Under the pieces are notes generated by a model. It ran no database searches. It worked only from the letters and a program-made list of their open reading frames with translations, and was not told where the DNA came from. The translations under genes and the position numbers were made by a program. Shown one piece after another: positions 32,484 to 44,425 of a stretch of 64,000 nucleotides of DNA (positions are counted from its first letter, which is position 1; each line of letters opens with the position of its first letter). Source of the DNA: Ryuthela nishihirai. Lineage: Eukaryota; Arthropoda; Arachnida; Araneae; Heptathelidae. The stretch spans positions 80,101,501 to 80,165,500 of the forward strand of contig JAWZYU010000011.1 in assembly GCA_038380435.1 (NCBI GenBank), in the 5' to 3' direction.

Positions 32484-32677
32484 TACCTCCTCAAGCAGCT
32501 GCTTGCCACAGAGGTGTGACAAGAGCCTGTTAGTTTATATGCCATAATAGAAAGTCTGCGAGGATGGCAGGACCTCAGCAGAAAAACAACACACACAACC
32601 ATGCCTTACCCAGGGCTCGAATCCAGGTCCCATAGATCAGTAGCCAAGCGCGCTAACCACTCAGCCACGGGACGGCT
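32484..32677 (-). mobile_element. tRNA-derived SINE, copy 1
   Basis: On the minus strand the head has box A (TGGCTGAGTGG), then TTAGCGCGCTTGGC, and box B (GGATTCGAGCCC); the body contains CAGCAGAAAA-complement sequence and ends CAAGCAGCTGCTTGAGG plus a TA-rich tail. GCACGCCTAA flanks it on both sides (32468-32477 and 32678-32687), a perfect 10-bp target duplication in satellite monomer B. Confidence 0.88.
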
Positions 32678-35304
32678 GCACGCCTAAAACAGAACTAAAA
32701 GCTGATCCTGTGCCATAAACTTTTCAATTTACAGTCAGAATGACAATCTGGTGATTTAGTTGCATCAAGGCGTCATATACAATGACATTCTACACCTTAG
32801 AAACATTTTCACTGCATACAATTTTGAAAAAATTGATCTGTGTATCATAATTTTTGTTATAGTGCTGTTTCCCATGCATAACACATATGTGAAGGTTATA
32901 TGGTGTGAAATAACTTTTGAATTTACAGTTAGATTCATAACATAATGCTTTATTTTCATCAACTACTATTATTTATTGAGATTCTATGCCTAAAGCATAG
33001 TTTAGGTTCGTATAATTTCGAAAATATCAGTTTGGAATGCTGTTCTGCAGGTCTAAAAGAACAGAGGTAAAAGCTATTCCTGGGCCAATCTTTTCTGAAT
33101 TTACACTCAGAGTTGATGGTTGATTTCCAAAAAGGCGTGATATAGAATGACATCTTATACCTTAAAAATATCTTCACAGCATATAATTTTGAAAAACATC
33201 GATTTATAAATTAAAATAGCTCTTTCAGTGCTCTTTTCCACGCATAACACATACCTAGAGTTATGTGCTGTATATTTGTGTAATATAACTTTTGAATCTA
33301 CTGTCAGATTCACAAATCTAATGCTTTATATTCATCAACTAGTATTATATAATGAGATTCTATGGCTAAGGTATAGTTTAGGTGCATAGAATGTCCAAAA
33401 TATTGAACTATTTCTAAAAACATCAGTTTGAACGCTGTTTTGTACGCTTAAAGCAGAGCTAAAAGCTGTTCCTGTGCCAACGACTTTCGAACAATGCGTC
33501 ACATGGAATGACATCCTATACCTTAAAAATATTTTCAGAGCATACAATTTTGAAAAATATCGACTTATGTATGAAAATATATGTTTTATCACTGTTTTTC
33601 ACGTATCGCTAGGTAAACGCTGTATGGTGTGTAATAGCTTTTGAATTTACTGTCAGATTGACAACCTAATTGACAACCTAATGTCGCTTCACAGCATATA
33701 ATTTTGAAATATATATTCATCCACTCGTATTATATGAGATTCCATGGCTGAAGAATTTCGAAAATAAATTTTTCACGAAAATATCAGTTTGAACGCTGTT
33801 TTGCACGCCTAAAACAGAGATAAAACTGACCGTGTTGGAACAACTTTTGAATTTACACAGAGTGAGAATCTTGTGTTTTATTTCCATCAAGATGTGATAT
33901 CAACCTTAAAAAATTCTTCACACAACAGAATTTTGAAAAAAAAAATCGACTTATCTATGAAAAGAGCTATTTTAGCACTGTTTTACACGGATAACATATA
34001 AGTAAAAGTAACGTATTATAATGTCTAATAAATTTTTGAATCTACAGTCAGATTGATAACCTAATGCTTTATATTCATCAAGTCCTACTATATATATATT
34101 GAGATTCTATTGTACGATATAGTTTAGGTGCACAAAATTTCGAAAATGTCGAATTATGCACGAAAATATCAGTTTGAATGCAGTTTTCCGACGCTTAAAA
34201 CAGAGCAAAAACATGTACCTGTGCCAACAACGTTTGAATTTAAAAGATTTTCACTACATAGGATTTTGAAAAATATCGTATTATGTATGAAAATAACAGT
34301 TTTAGTCCTGTTTTCCACGCATAACACGTAGGTAAAAGGTATATGGTGTGTAATAAGTTTTCAATTTACACTCGGATTCACAACCTAATGTTATATTTTC
34401 ATCAACTCCCATTATATATTAAGATTCTATGGGCGAAGTATAGTTTATCTGCATGGGAATTTCGCAAATATCGAATTATTCACGAAAATATCAGTTTGAA
34501 ATCTGTTTTGCATGCCTAAAACAGAGCTAAAAGCTGATACTGTGCTAATATCTTTTAAATATACAGTTGGAGGGACAATCTGATGGTTTATTTCCATCAA
34601 GTCGAGATATCGAATGACATCCTATACCTTAAAAACATCTTCACAGCATATAATTTTGAAAAATATCGACTATGTAACAAAATATCTGTATTATCGCTGC
34701 TTTTCATGTAGAAGACGTAACTAAAAGCTATATGGTGTGTAATAACTTTTGAATCTACAGTGATATTGACAAGCTAATGCTTGTCATATCTTCATCGTCA
34801 TGTCTTCATCGTCGTAATGTATAATGAGATTCTATGGCTAAGGTACAGTTTAGGTGCATTGAATGTGGAAAATTTGGAATTATTCACGAAAATTTCAGTT
34901 TGAACGCTGTGAATTTATAGTGAAAGGATCTAATGGTTTATTTCCATCAAGGGTGATATAGAATGATATCCTATACTTTAAAATCATTTTCATTGCTTAG
35001 AATTTTGAAAAAAATTAATTTATGTATCAAAATAGCTGTTTCAGTGCTGTTTTCCACGCATAAGACGCACGTAAAAGATATGTGGTGTGTAGTGACTTTT
35101 GAATTTACAGTCACATTGACAATATAATGTTTTGTATTCATCAACTCTTAATATGTAATGAGATACTATGGCTAAATCATAGTTTAGATGCATAGAATTT
35201 CGGAAATATGAAATTATTCACGAAAATATCAGTTTAAAAGCTGGTTATCACGCCTAAAACAGAGCTGAAAGCTGATCTTGTTCCAACAACAATTGAATAT
35301 AAAC

Positions 35305-35525
35305 TCAGATTGAGATTCTTTGAGATTTGAATATAATTTCATTGAGGTTGAGATTTGAATCAGATTGAGATTGAGAATATAATTTCATTGAGATTTGAAT
35401 CAGATTGAGATTGAGAATAAAAGAAAGAAAAATATAAGAAGATTGAGATTGAGAATATAATTTCATTGAGATTGAGATTTGAATCAGATTGAGATTTGAA
35501 TATAAACTAAGATTCAGATTGAGAC
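35305..35525. repeat. Minisatellite of GATTGAGATTTGAATCA-type units
   Basis: Local expansion within a satellite monomer: repeats of GATTTGAATCAGATTGAGAT and GAGAATATAATTTCATTGAG. It lies where the related copy at 59.2 kb has ordinary satellite, so it arose after the duplication. Confidence 0.85.
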
Positions 35526-37790
35526 ATTTTCTTTCATCTCCATCAAGCTGTGATATAAAAAACTTCCTACACCTTAAAATCATTTTAACTGCAGAGAATT
35601 TTGAAAAAAAATCCATTAAGTACGAAAATAGCTGTTTCAGCGCTGTTTTTCACAAGCAACATTTAGGTAAAAGTTATATGGTGTGTAATAAGTTGTGAAT
35701 TTTACAGTCACATTGACAATCTAATGCCTTATATTCATCAACTTGTAATATATAATGAGATTCTATTTGTCTAAGGTATAGTTTAGGTGAAGAGAATTTC
35801 GAAAATATCAAATTAATCACAAAAATATCAGTTTGAACACTGTTTGCACGCCTAAACTTTTGAATTTACAGTCAGAATGACAATTTGGTAATACAATGAC
35901 ATCCTACACCTTAAAATCATTTTCACTATATACCATTTGAAAAAATTGATTTGTGTATCATAATATTTGTTATAGTGCAATTTCCCATGCATAACACATA
36001 TGTGAAGGTTATATGGTGTGAAATAATTTTTGAATTTACAGTTAGATTCACAATATAATGCTTTATTTCCATCAAGTCCTATTATTTATTGAGATTCTAT
36101 GCCTAAAGCATAGTTTAGGTTCGTATAATTTCGAAAATATCGATTTATGCACGAAAATATCAGTTTGAATGCTGTTTTGCAGATCTAAAAGAAAAGAGCT
36201 AAACGCTGTTCCTGTGCAAACCTTTTTTGAATTCACAGTCAGAGTGACAATCAGATGGTTGATGCGTCATCAGATGATCAATGCGTTAATGTGACGCATT
36301 AATCAGATTATCAATGCGTCACATGGAATGTCATCGTACACCTTAAAAACATCTTCAGGGCATAGAATTTTGAAAAATATCGCCTTATGTATGAAAATAT
36401 ATGTTTTAGCACTGTTTTTCACGTAGTAATAGTAATTTATACGTGTGTAACTTTTGAATTTATTGTCTGATTGACAACCTAATGCCTTATATTCATGAAG
36501 TCATATTATGTAATGAAATTTCATGGATGAAGAGTAGTTTAGGTGCACAGAATTTGGAAAATAATGAATTATTTACGAAAATATCAGTTTGAACGCTGTT
36601 TTGACGCCTAAAACAGGGATAAAAACTGACCCTGTTGCAACACAGCTAAAAGCTATTGCTGAGGTAACATCTTTTAAATTTAAAGTCAGAATGACAATTT
36701 GATGGTTTATTTCCGTCAATGCCTGATATAGGATGACATTCTACGCCTTAAAAACATTTTCACTGAATAGATTTTTGAAAAAAAATCGGTTAATATATCA
36801 AAATTACAGTTTTAGCGTTGTTTTCTCCGCATTAACCATAGGTTAAAGATATAGGGTGTGTAATAACTTTTGAATTTACAGTCAGATTGACAACCTAATG
36901 TTTAAATTTCATAAACTTGTAATATAGAATGACATTCTATTCCAAAAGTATAGTTTAATTGCATAGAAGTTCGATAGTATCGAATTATACAGGAAAATTT
37001 CAGTTTGAAAGCTGTTTTATATGCTTAAAACAGAGCTAAAATCTATTCCTGTGCCAACACCTTTTGAATTTACAGTCAGATTGTAATTCTGATGGTTTAT
37101 TTCCATCAACGTGTGATATAGAATGACATTCTATGCCTTAGATACACTTTCACTGCATAGAATTTTGAAAAAAAAATTGATTTTTATATCAAAATTGCTG
37201 TTTTATATGCATAGAACACTGTTCTCTATGCATAAAACATAGGTAAAAGCTATATCGTGTGTAATCACTTTTGAATTTACTGTCAGATTTAAAACCTAAA
37301 GTTTAATTTTCATCAACTCCTAATATAAAATGAGATTCTATGACTAAAGTATAGTTTAATTGCATAAAATTTCGAAAATGTTAATGTCTGTTTTCACGAC
37401 GTTCGCTACGCAGAAAACACAGGTAAAAGCGATATCGTGTGTAATAACTTTCGAATTTACAGTCAGATTGACAACTTGTATTATTTTCATCAACTCGTAA
37501 AATAGAATGTTATTCTACGGCTAAACTATAGTTTAATTGCATAGAATGTCGAAAATATCGAATTATACACGAAAATATCAGTTTGAATGCTGTTTCATCC
37601 GTCTAACACACATCTTTTGAATTTAAAATCAGAGTGACATCTGATGGTATATTTCCATCAACGCGTGATATAGAATGACATTCTATGCATTTAAAACACT
37701 TTCACTGCATATTGTATGAAATCACAATTTTGAAAAAAATCGATTTTTGTGTCAAAATTGCTGTTTTAGCCCTGTTCTCTACGCATAAAT

Positions 37791-38015
37791 TTTGAAAAGT
37801 TATTACAAACGCTATAACTTTAACCTATGGTTGATGCGAAGAAAACAACGCCAAAACAGCTATTTTGATACATAAATCGATTTTTTTTAAATTTTATGCA
37901 GTAAAATGTTTCTAAGGCATATAATGTCATTCTATATCACGCGTTGATGGAAATAAACAATCAGATTGTCACTCTGACTTTAAATTCACAAGATGTTGGC
38001 ACAGCAATGTCTTTT
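37791..38015 (+). repeat. Satellite unit in forward sense at the right-arm edge
   Basis: The orientation flips near 37790 (AAATTTTGAAAAGTTATTAC). One forward unit runs to TCTTTTAGCTGAATAGTGTT, where the right arm begins. Confidence 0.82.
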
Positions 38016-39540
38016 AGCTGAATAGTGTTGTCGCACTCCACGAAACCACTTTGCACAGTGCTTTACACCCCCTATGACGTCACCGGCCCCAAGCGCGAGG
38101 TCACTTTGGACTTTGACCCCTATGTCGCAACTGTCATGGGATATGGCACCACCACCCAGTCGCGTGATATGTCGCAACTTCCTGGACTTTGACCTCTATG
38201 TCACAACTGTCATGGGATATGACACCCGGTCGCGCTCCTTATTCATATTCTTAATTAAAATTTCATATTTGACTCCCCCTTATTAAAATTTCCTCCCCCT
38301 TTATTAAAAACCCGTGGCGCTATCTAGTGTATATAATGAGAACTATTTTTAGAAAAACCCTCGTTTTTAGCCGTAACCCCCTGGTTGACCTATGTTTTAA
38401 GCCCCCTCTTTAAAGACCCCCTGGTTGAGCCACTTATATTTTAAGCCCCTTCTCGAATAATCTCGATTTTTCTTGATTTCAGACCCCCTGGTTGACCCAC
38501 CTATATCCAGCACTAGAATCCCTTGCTGCAAATATTGCAGTATAGTCGAATTGTTAATATTGTGAAACGTAGTAGTTTGTAAATATCAATACTGTTTCAT
38601 AAGCATTGAAGGTTTTACTATAATTATCAATCATTGCCATACTAATGTTTTTCTGGGCATTGAAACTTTTATATAATTGCCATACTAATGTCTGCATTGA
38701 AATATACTGTGCCCTGTAGCTTAATAAATGTTTTTTTTTTTAAACCAGTCTCTTTATTTTCTAATCTTCAACACTATATTTATGTAAGTAAAACTATGGG
38801 TCAGCAAGATGATGTTTCTATGAGGGGTAATATGGTCTGGTGACCTGTATGGGTGTCATAAAAGTCCCGCTTTAGAATACGCGTTCGGTACAGAACCATG
38901 TTTTATTGACGGACGGTTAAGTCCAGCGTTATTAAAAAATATTAAACGGTGAATCACAAGGGGACCACGATTTACTGATGGATAACCTTCGACGATCCTC
39001 TTCGATAAACTCGTTAATCATCAAAAAGCCCTCCCATTCCTCCTTTCTTAAAAACCCTACATTATTTAAAACTCTTATCAAAAGTTCCGTCCCCTTATTA
39101 ACAGTTCCACCCCCCTTTCAAGGACTATTCCGCAGTAACTGTTTTAAAAGACTGTCCCGCAGAAAATGTCATTGTGTAAAAAAAAAATGTAACAAAAAAA
39201 TTCTGTTTTAAAAACTCATTTGTCATTATATAAAAAGGGGTAATATGGTCTGATGATCTAAAAGACCTGTGTCCCTCACCGCGGATCACGTTTTACTGAC
39301 GGATGGTTAACTCCTGCACAATTAAAAAAATATTAAACTTCTACCCTCATCTGAAATTTTTCCAAGTCCACTAAACTTTTTTGGTGGTAACGATTAAAAT
39401 GGGTGTTGCATCCTCAGAATATTTACAAGGTCTAGTATTTTGTGAATTCAACCTTCACTAGAATAAGGACTACCCTGCAGTAACTGTTTTAAAAGACTGT
39501 CCCGCAGAAAATGAAAAAATGCTATTGGGTAAAAAAATTA
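38016..39540 (-). repeat. Right arm of the giant inverted repeat (pairs with 14730-16650)
   Basis: Reverse complement of the left arm, block for block, including the ATGACGTCACCGGCC box near 38072, TGTCATGGGATATGGCACC, the GGTCAACC minisatellite and the AATAAA/T-run at about 38725. The block starting GGTAATATGGTCT occurs three times here (about 38827, 39239, 39600), each followed by a CGTTTT..TGACGGA-GGTT core, so the arm itself is a degenerate tandem repeat continuing to about 39690. Confidence 0.85.
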
Positions 39541-40535
39541 ATAAAAGGAAAATGGTGAAAAAATCAGATTTTATTCTTAATTATGAAAAATATTGAGGGT
39601 AATATGGTCTCATGTCCTATGCGGCATAAAGGACCCGTGTTCGGTACAGAACCACGTTTTGCTGACGGATGGTTGTTAATAAAACTCTTGCGAAATTAAA
39701 AAATATTATTCCAAATGGGGGGTCACAACTGTTTTATTGGCGGATGAATCTTGGATCACGTCATCCCCTGCGCTGTTTCCCTTGCTTCCGTATCAGGTGC
39801 TATGTCTTACAACATGAAAACCCACTGGCACTCTTTATCGTAGGTTTCGGACTCGAATTTTTTCCAAGTAAAGAGACGGTTCTCCGCATTCCCAATTCTA
39901 CCTTTATGATAGGTCAGCGTCTCAATGTACAGCTTCGGAAGAATTTCCCATCGAGCCCCTAAACCTCCAAGAGTTGAACTTTTCTTATTTAGTATCCAGC
40001 GGGTTGAAGGAAGTTGCCATCAGATATCTGTGTTTCAGCACTTTCCGCGTCAGGACTTGTTTTGGAATGATAAAGTGGTTTTACGTTTGTCTCAATTCAT
40101 TACTCTCCGTTAGTATATCCGTTACACGACATGGTTTAAAACCTTTTATTCCTGATACTTATTACCGCTGTATCCTCAGTACAAGATGCAAACTCATTCC
40201 TAGGAAGTAACAATCGATAACAATTTCTTCCTCCGAAGAAAAATCAGCAAAAACAGTTTTTAAAAATTGTCTCTTCCACCATTTTACCTGCGAACGTATG
40301 CCTCATCAAGCTGATGAAAACGTGTTGCGATCGGGTAAATTATGTAAAGAAACGCGTTAGAATGGTATAGAAAGTAAGCCATGTTAAAAGTAGAAATCAT
40401 ACGTTTCCGCTTGCGTAAAAAACTTTAGTTCCAACATGAATGCTTGTTAACGGAGTAGGGGACATTAGTTTTAACAAATACACTAAGCTACTATAAAAAA
40501 AATAATACATAAGTCTCACTCGAGCTTACCCTTTT

Positions 40536-40576
40536 AAAATTTCACTGGATTACCTGAGCTAATCCAGTGAAATTTT
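40536..40576. repeat. Perfect hairpin, 17-bp stem, 7-nt loop
   Basis: AAAATTTCACTGGATTA (40536-40552) pairs exactly with TAATCCAGTGAAATTTT (40560-40576). It resembles an intrinsic-terminator or 3'-processing hairpin in shape; function unknown. Confidence 0.9.
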
Positions 40577-40941
40577 ATTTGTAACTGGACTGATAGTCAA
40601 AACTTAACAAATACTACAAAGAATCCGCCTAACTAACTGTGACGACAGGAAAAGTGTAAAAATCACATAAAAATGCACATGGTGGGTGTAAAAATCGTTC
40701 CAAAAGAAAACATTATAACTCAAATAGTAAAACAGAAAAATTCAAAGAAAGTGATACATGTAACAATCATAAACAAGGTAAAACGGGATTTTCTTTGCCA
40801 TACCTATTAATGCGAGCCATCTAGTATGGAAAATAAGTGATCCTAATGACTAACTAATAAATATCCCTCTTTAACAGATGACATGCTTTCATAGCTAAAA
40901 GAGCGCGTGCTTTATGAGTATTGTACCCGTTAAAACATTGT

Positions 40942-40990
40942 ACTCTGCTTAAACATTGTACCCTTAACGGGTACAATGTTTAAGCAGAGT
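40942..40990. repeat. Perfect hairpin, 22-bp stem, 5-nt loop, followed by T6
   Basis: The arm starting ACTCTGCTTAAACATTGTAC at 40942 is exactly complementary to 40969-40990; TTTTT follows. A partial third copy of the arm (AAACATTGTAC) lies just upstream at about 40933. Confidence 0.92.
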
Positions 40991-41518
40991 TTTTTACCAA
41001 ACCGTTCACAAAAAATGAAAGAGGTTCAACACTCAGTGTAAAATATATGTATACGACTAAATAGTTTTTAAAGAACTATTGTGTAGTCACTTTCTGGGTA
41101 GTATAAACTATTCGCATCATTAAAGGTTAACGTAGGGTAAATATGGTAACCCACTAAGCAGAACTCTGCCACTTAACACATTATAACTAAATTAGCATAT
41201 AAACTAACCCGACACGCTCTTGGTACACATGGAAAGTAAAATTAATTAATGTACAAAGCACACATAATGTATGTTACGCGTTATAGATAAATAGAAACGG
41301 TAACAAAACTCAACAACGTTATAGATAAAATAGCAATGGTAACAAAACTCAGCATTATAGTTAAAAGAAATATTAACAATATAGATATATATCTTAAAAT
41401 ATACTCACCCTTACACGTCATAGGGTACGCAGAGGACCAGGAATAGGAAATACAAATAGAAAATTTTTACTTACAAAACACACACACACAACCAAACACA
41501 CTGTACGAACGGTAATCC

Positions 41519-41554
41519 TTTTTCAAAGCCACCCAAATGGGTGGCTTTGAAAAA
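41519..41554. repeat. Near-continuous palindrome, 17-bp arms, 2-nt loop
   Basis: TTTTTCAAAGCCACCCA (41519-41535) pairs exactly with TGGGTGGCTTTGAAAAA (41538-41554). It lies upstream of a T-rich tract. Confidence 0.92.
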
Positions 41555-41751
41555 AAGCCTTTTGCTTTTTTCTTCTTTTCGTATTTTTTCTTCTTCGTTT
41601 TATATTTTTTTTTTCTCTATTTTTTTCTTTTCCGGTTACTCGATCCTCTTCCTGCGGGAAGGAGGCGCAGAAAACTCGATCTGCACAGGTGAGACGGTCG
41701 ACACTGTCTCCTCTGAGTCAAGCGACTGAACGCCTCTCGTGTTAATAATGA

Positions 41752-42195
41752 CTAATAATAATATAATGTTTCTGACTGGCACTCCTCCTTTATTTCTGAC
41801 ACGTACTCCTTTATTTCCGACATGTACTCCTCCTCCGTTTCTCGCTCTAGCAGCGGGTGAGCGTAGCTTGTGGGGGTCGCGATGAAGCCCCTTAGGTGCC
41901 TTACGTGGTTACCGGAGGAACCAGGGCGTAATACTGTATGACAGGAGCATCGGCATACCACCCCACTGCAAAACGTCTCCCACGCGTCATCCTCCATGGT
42001 GACATACAGTGCTCGCCGCTCCGGTATCATCTGGGCATCAACATCCGTATCACCATGACGGATTGGTGAAGGAGTGGCAGGAACGAGGTGAAGGAACAAT
42101 CGCAAAACCTCCTGCGATGGGTAGACGGTAGCCTGTCCCTTGGATAGGTTAGAGAGAAATAACCGTGGCGTATAGTAAACCTCATTTTGACACAA
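41752..42195 (-). CDS. Unrecognised 147-codon ORF
   Basis: Largest stop-free frame of the non-repeat interval. It begins MCQNEVYYTPRLFLSNLSKG, has a Cys-rich stretch (FCSGVVCRCSCH, about residues 91-102), a GNHVRHLRGFI segment (about 108-118) and an acidic repeated tail (YMSEIKE, YVSEIKE). Another frame just downstream on the same strand ends with an NLS-like PSRRKRIE, hinting at a longer, decayed gene. The first 25 codons are duplicated at 31.75 kb. GC content is higher than the surroundings. Could be an exon, a transposon ORF or chance. I do not recognise the family. Confidence 0.35.
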   Translation of the reverse strand: MCQNEVYYTPRLFLSNLSKGQATVYPSQEVLRLFLHLVPATPSPIRHGDTDVDAQMIPERRALYVTMEDDAWETFCSGVVCRCSCHTVLRPGSSGNHVRHLRGFIATPTSYAHPLLERETEEEYMSEIKEYVSEIKEECQSETLYYY

Positions 42196-43802
42196 GTTAG
42201 AATGAGTTCACACAACGCTCCTCGTTATATACTGCATCGGTCTGGCCCATGTGGATGTTGATACAGTCTTATGAAGCTCTTCCGTTAAATAAAGGAAATA
42301 ATTCATCAGGTCTTAGTTGTAAATATTTCAACATGCGTGCAACCATCGATCAACTTCCTCTCACTCAATCAACGTAACGATAAGAACTCTGACACGTGCA
42401 CTGCGGTAAAGGTTAAATCATGCTTTATATAGCACACGACTATGTCCTTGTCAAATTATGACTCACCTTTTAATATCACTTCGTGTCGTTCTTAACGCAT
42501 TTCGTATTACAGGATTTTGGGTTTTTCTAAGTTTGAAAATTCTCGGGTTGCCGTTAGTTTCTATCGTTTTTCGTGTTCGTTTTCGTGTTCGTTTTTCGTT
42601 TTCGTTTTCGTTGCTTCCAAGTTCTTAATCCTAACAGCTCTCATGTCATCTTCTGTATTACCAAAAAACACATAGAAGATTGGCCCGAAAATGCGCAACG
42701 TACATGGTATTGGGTGACGTATTATCTTTAAAATATGTAGGAATGAGAATATACAGGAATACACCGTAGAATATTTAAGAGTGTTTAAAAACATCGCCGT
42801 AAACTCTTTGAAACATGTCTGCTATTCTTACGTCCACAAATGTTAAAAGGTAGAAATTTCAGATATACAACATGATACATGCAACAGTCAAAAAGGCGTT
42901 AAATAAGGAATTTTGTCGCTATAGAATTTAACCATCGCGATCTATCGGGTAAAAGGAATCCTGAAAACTAAGACAAAAATACGTCTTTACTAGAAAAAGT
43001 AACAGCGGGAAAACCATGAAATATTACTGTACTAGGATCTAGAAAAATCACTATCCATTACAGTAATTTCTTTTTATTATATTCATGTATTTCACCCCAT
43101 TTTCTTGTCAAGAGCTGAAATTATTTGATGAATGAACGACAAATATCTTCAAATGCAGTTGACGCATGACAGAATAACTTCAAAATAAGTTCCAATAGCT
43201 GAAAAAACAACTGTAAAAAAATTAGATAAATACACACAAGGAAAGGCAGAATTGCTTTCAAAAGTATCAAATAAATGCCTCCAAATATCTCACAGCACAG
43301 TGGTAATGAATAGCAGAATAACTACAAAATTGATAACGTGCACAGGAAATGACGACAGAATATGTTCAAAAATACACTGGAATGGGAACAACAAAAAGGT
43401 TGCTGGAAAAAAAACCCCTCATAATTTCATAAAATGCATTGAGTAGGTAAAAGACCAAATATTTCGAAATAATCGTGGTCTTGTAACTTTTATTACGAAC
43501 TTCAAACCTTCAATCTCTGCTTCGAAATAAATAAGTAGTCGATAACTGTAACCTTCCTGAAGATAGTGTATGAATAAAAGATTTTTCCTCATACTCGTTC
43601 TACTTAACTAAATCGAGAAAGGTAAAATAATGAGTTAACAATAAAAGACTATCTGAAAACTGTATATAATATTGGAGAGGGAAAATGCATCTTTCTCTTT
43701 AGTAAACTTTTCACAAGTATCTGTTTAGTGACTTTTCGATGAGATAAAAAATATATTTTGAAAATTCCTAATAGAGCTATAATACCAATCTGTTGAGGTT
43801 TG
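42196..43802. other. AT-rich interval, nothing recognised
   Basis: Contains the rest of the 116-bp shared block (to 42236), a short CGTTTTCGTGTT-type simple repeat (about 42568-42612) and scattered frames under 80 codons. No protein, RNA or mobile element is recognised. Confidence 0.6.
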
Positions 43803-44425
43803 TTAAAACTCCCGTTTATTAAAAACCCGTGGTACTTTCTAGTGTATATTATGAGTACTATATTTAGAAAGCCCTCTCTTTTACCTGTAATTTTTCCAAT
43901 TTTTGACACCCCCTCATTAAAAACCCCTCTTTTCAAAACTGCCCCCCTGGTTGGTCCACCTGTATTTTAAGCCCCCTCTTTAAACACCCCATGATTGACC
44001 CACCTATCTCGTGATAGACATTACGCAACAAACGGTCTGCGTCAGAAAGTGACAAGGCCACTTTCTGTCAACCTGTCACGTCAACGGGCTGTGTCACGTA
44101 GTGACACAGCCCGTTTGTTGCGAAATGTCCATCACGCGACTTGATGAAAGGTCGAACTCGCAAAATATGGGACTTTCATGAATAATTGCAAAGGGATTTT
44201 TAATGAAGGGGGGAGGCAGTTTTCATGTGTTTAATTAATATGGAATAAAAATTCGCAAGGTAATAAAAATAAATACAGGGAATGTACAACTATGAGAGCT
44301 GATTAATAAGACCCAGAAATCTCGTGTTCATTTACGAGAGGAGTTTTTTAATAAGGGGGAGGGTTTTTTGATAAGGGGAATTAAAAAATACAGGTGGGTC
44401 AATCATGGGGTCTTTAAAGAGTTTT
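43803..44425. repeat. Third piece of the inverted-arm family, itself palindromic
   Basis: ATTAAAAACCCGTGG, TCTAGTGTATATTATGAGTA and the CCCCTGGTTGG..CCACCT minisatellite match 38.3-38.5 kb. After the central palindrome the complement appears at about 44385-44425 (CAGGTGGGTCAATCATGGGG), so the piece is a foldback around 44.07 kb. Confidence 0.75.
44010..44136. repeat. Nested palindrome (35-nt outer arms, inner hairpins)
   Basis: 44010-44044 pairs with 44102-44136 at 31 of 35 positions. Within it CAGAAAGTG (44043-44051) pairs with CACTTTCTG (44059-44067), and ACGGGCTGTGTCAC (44084-44097) pairs exactly with 44101-44114. The last hairpin and the outer stem compete. GC-rich relative to flanks. 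Confidence 0.85.

Larger units (their letters stand above)
31853..37790 (-). repeat. Satellite, dimeric (~390-bp) type, reverse sense
   Basis: Two alternating monomers of about 195 bp. Type A has TTGAAAAAAATCGATTTATG and CCACGCATAAGACATAGGTA; type B has TCGAAAATATCGAATTATTC and GCACGCCTAAAACAGAGCTA. Both share AACTTTTGAATTTACAGTCA. The A/B alternation gives a period near 390 bp. Contains a SINE and several local rearrangements. Confidence 0.92.
39541..41750. other. Low-repeat interval with three strong hairpins
   Basis: The first 150 bp still resemble the arm repeat. The rest appears single-copy within the window. Small frames of 60-97 codons near 39.7-40.2 kb and a hydrophobic 62-codon frame at 41541 (starting inside a hairpin) match nothing I know. 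Its distinct feature is the set of perfect hairpins listed separately. Confidence 0.6.

Noticed and set aside
32600..32677. Functional nuclear tRNA genes at the SINE heads
   Set aside because: Boxes A and B are present but the cloverleaf is degraded, each copy carries the same body and tail, and target duplications prove retroposition.
41752..42195. Rolling-circle replication protein, suggested by HVRHLRGFI and an LTYP-like word in another frame
   Set aside because: The two words lie in different frames, the spacing is wrong and no tyrosine or Walker motif is found; similarity is too short.
43649..43936. 95-codon minus-strand frame near 43.8 kb
   Set aside because: Its first part lies within the arm-family repeat, where homologous copies at 38.3 kb are not open.
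44010..44136. Integrated single-stranded DNA virus terminal hairpin
   Set aside because: The branched fold is similar in outline, but no replication or capsid gene lies nearby and the palindrome is embedded in a local repeat family; kept only as a structural finding.
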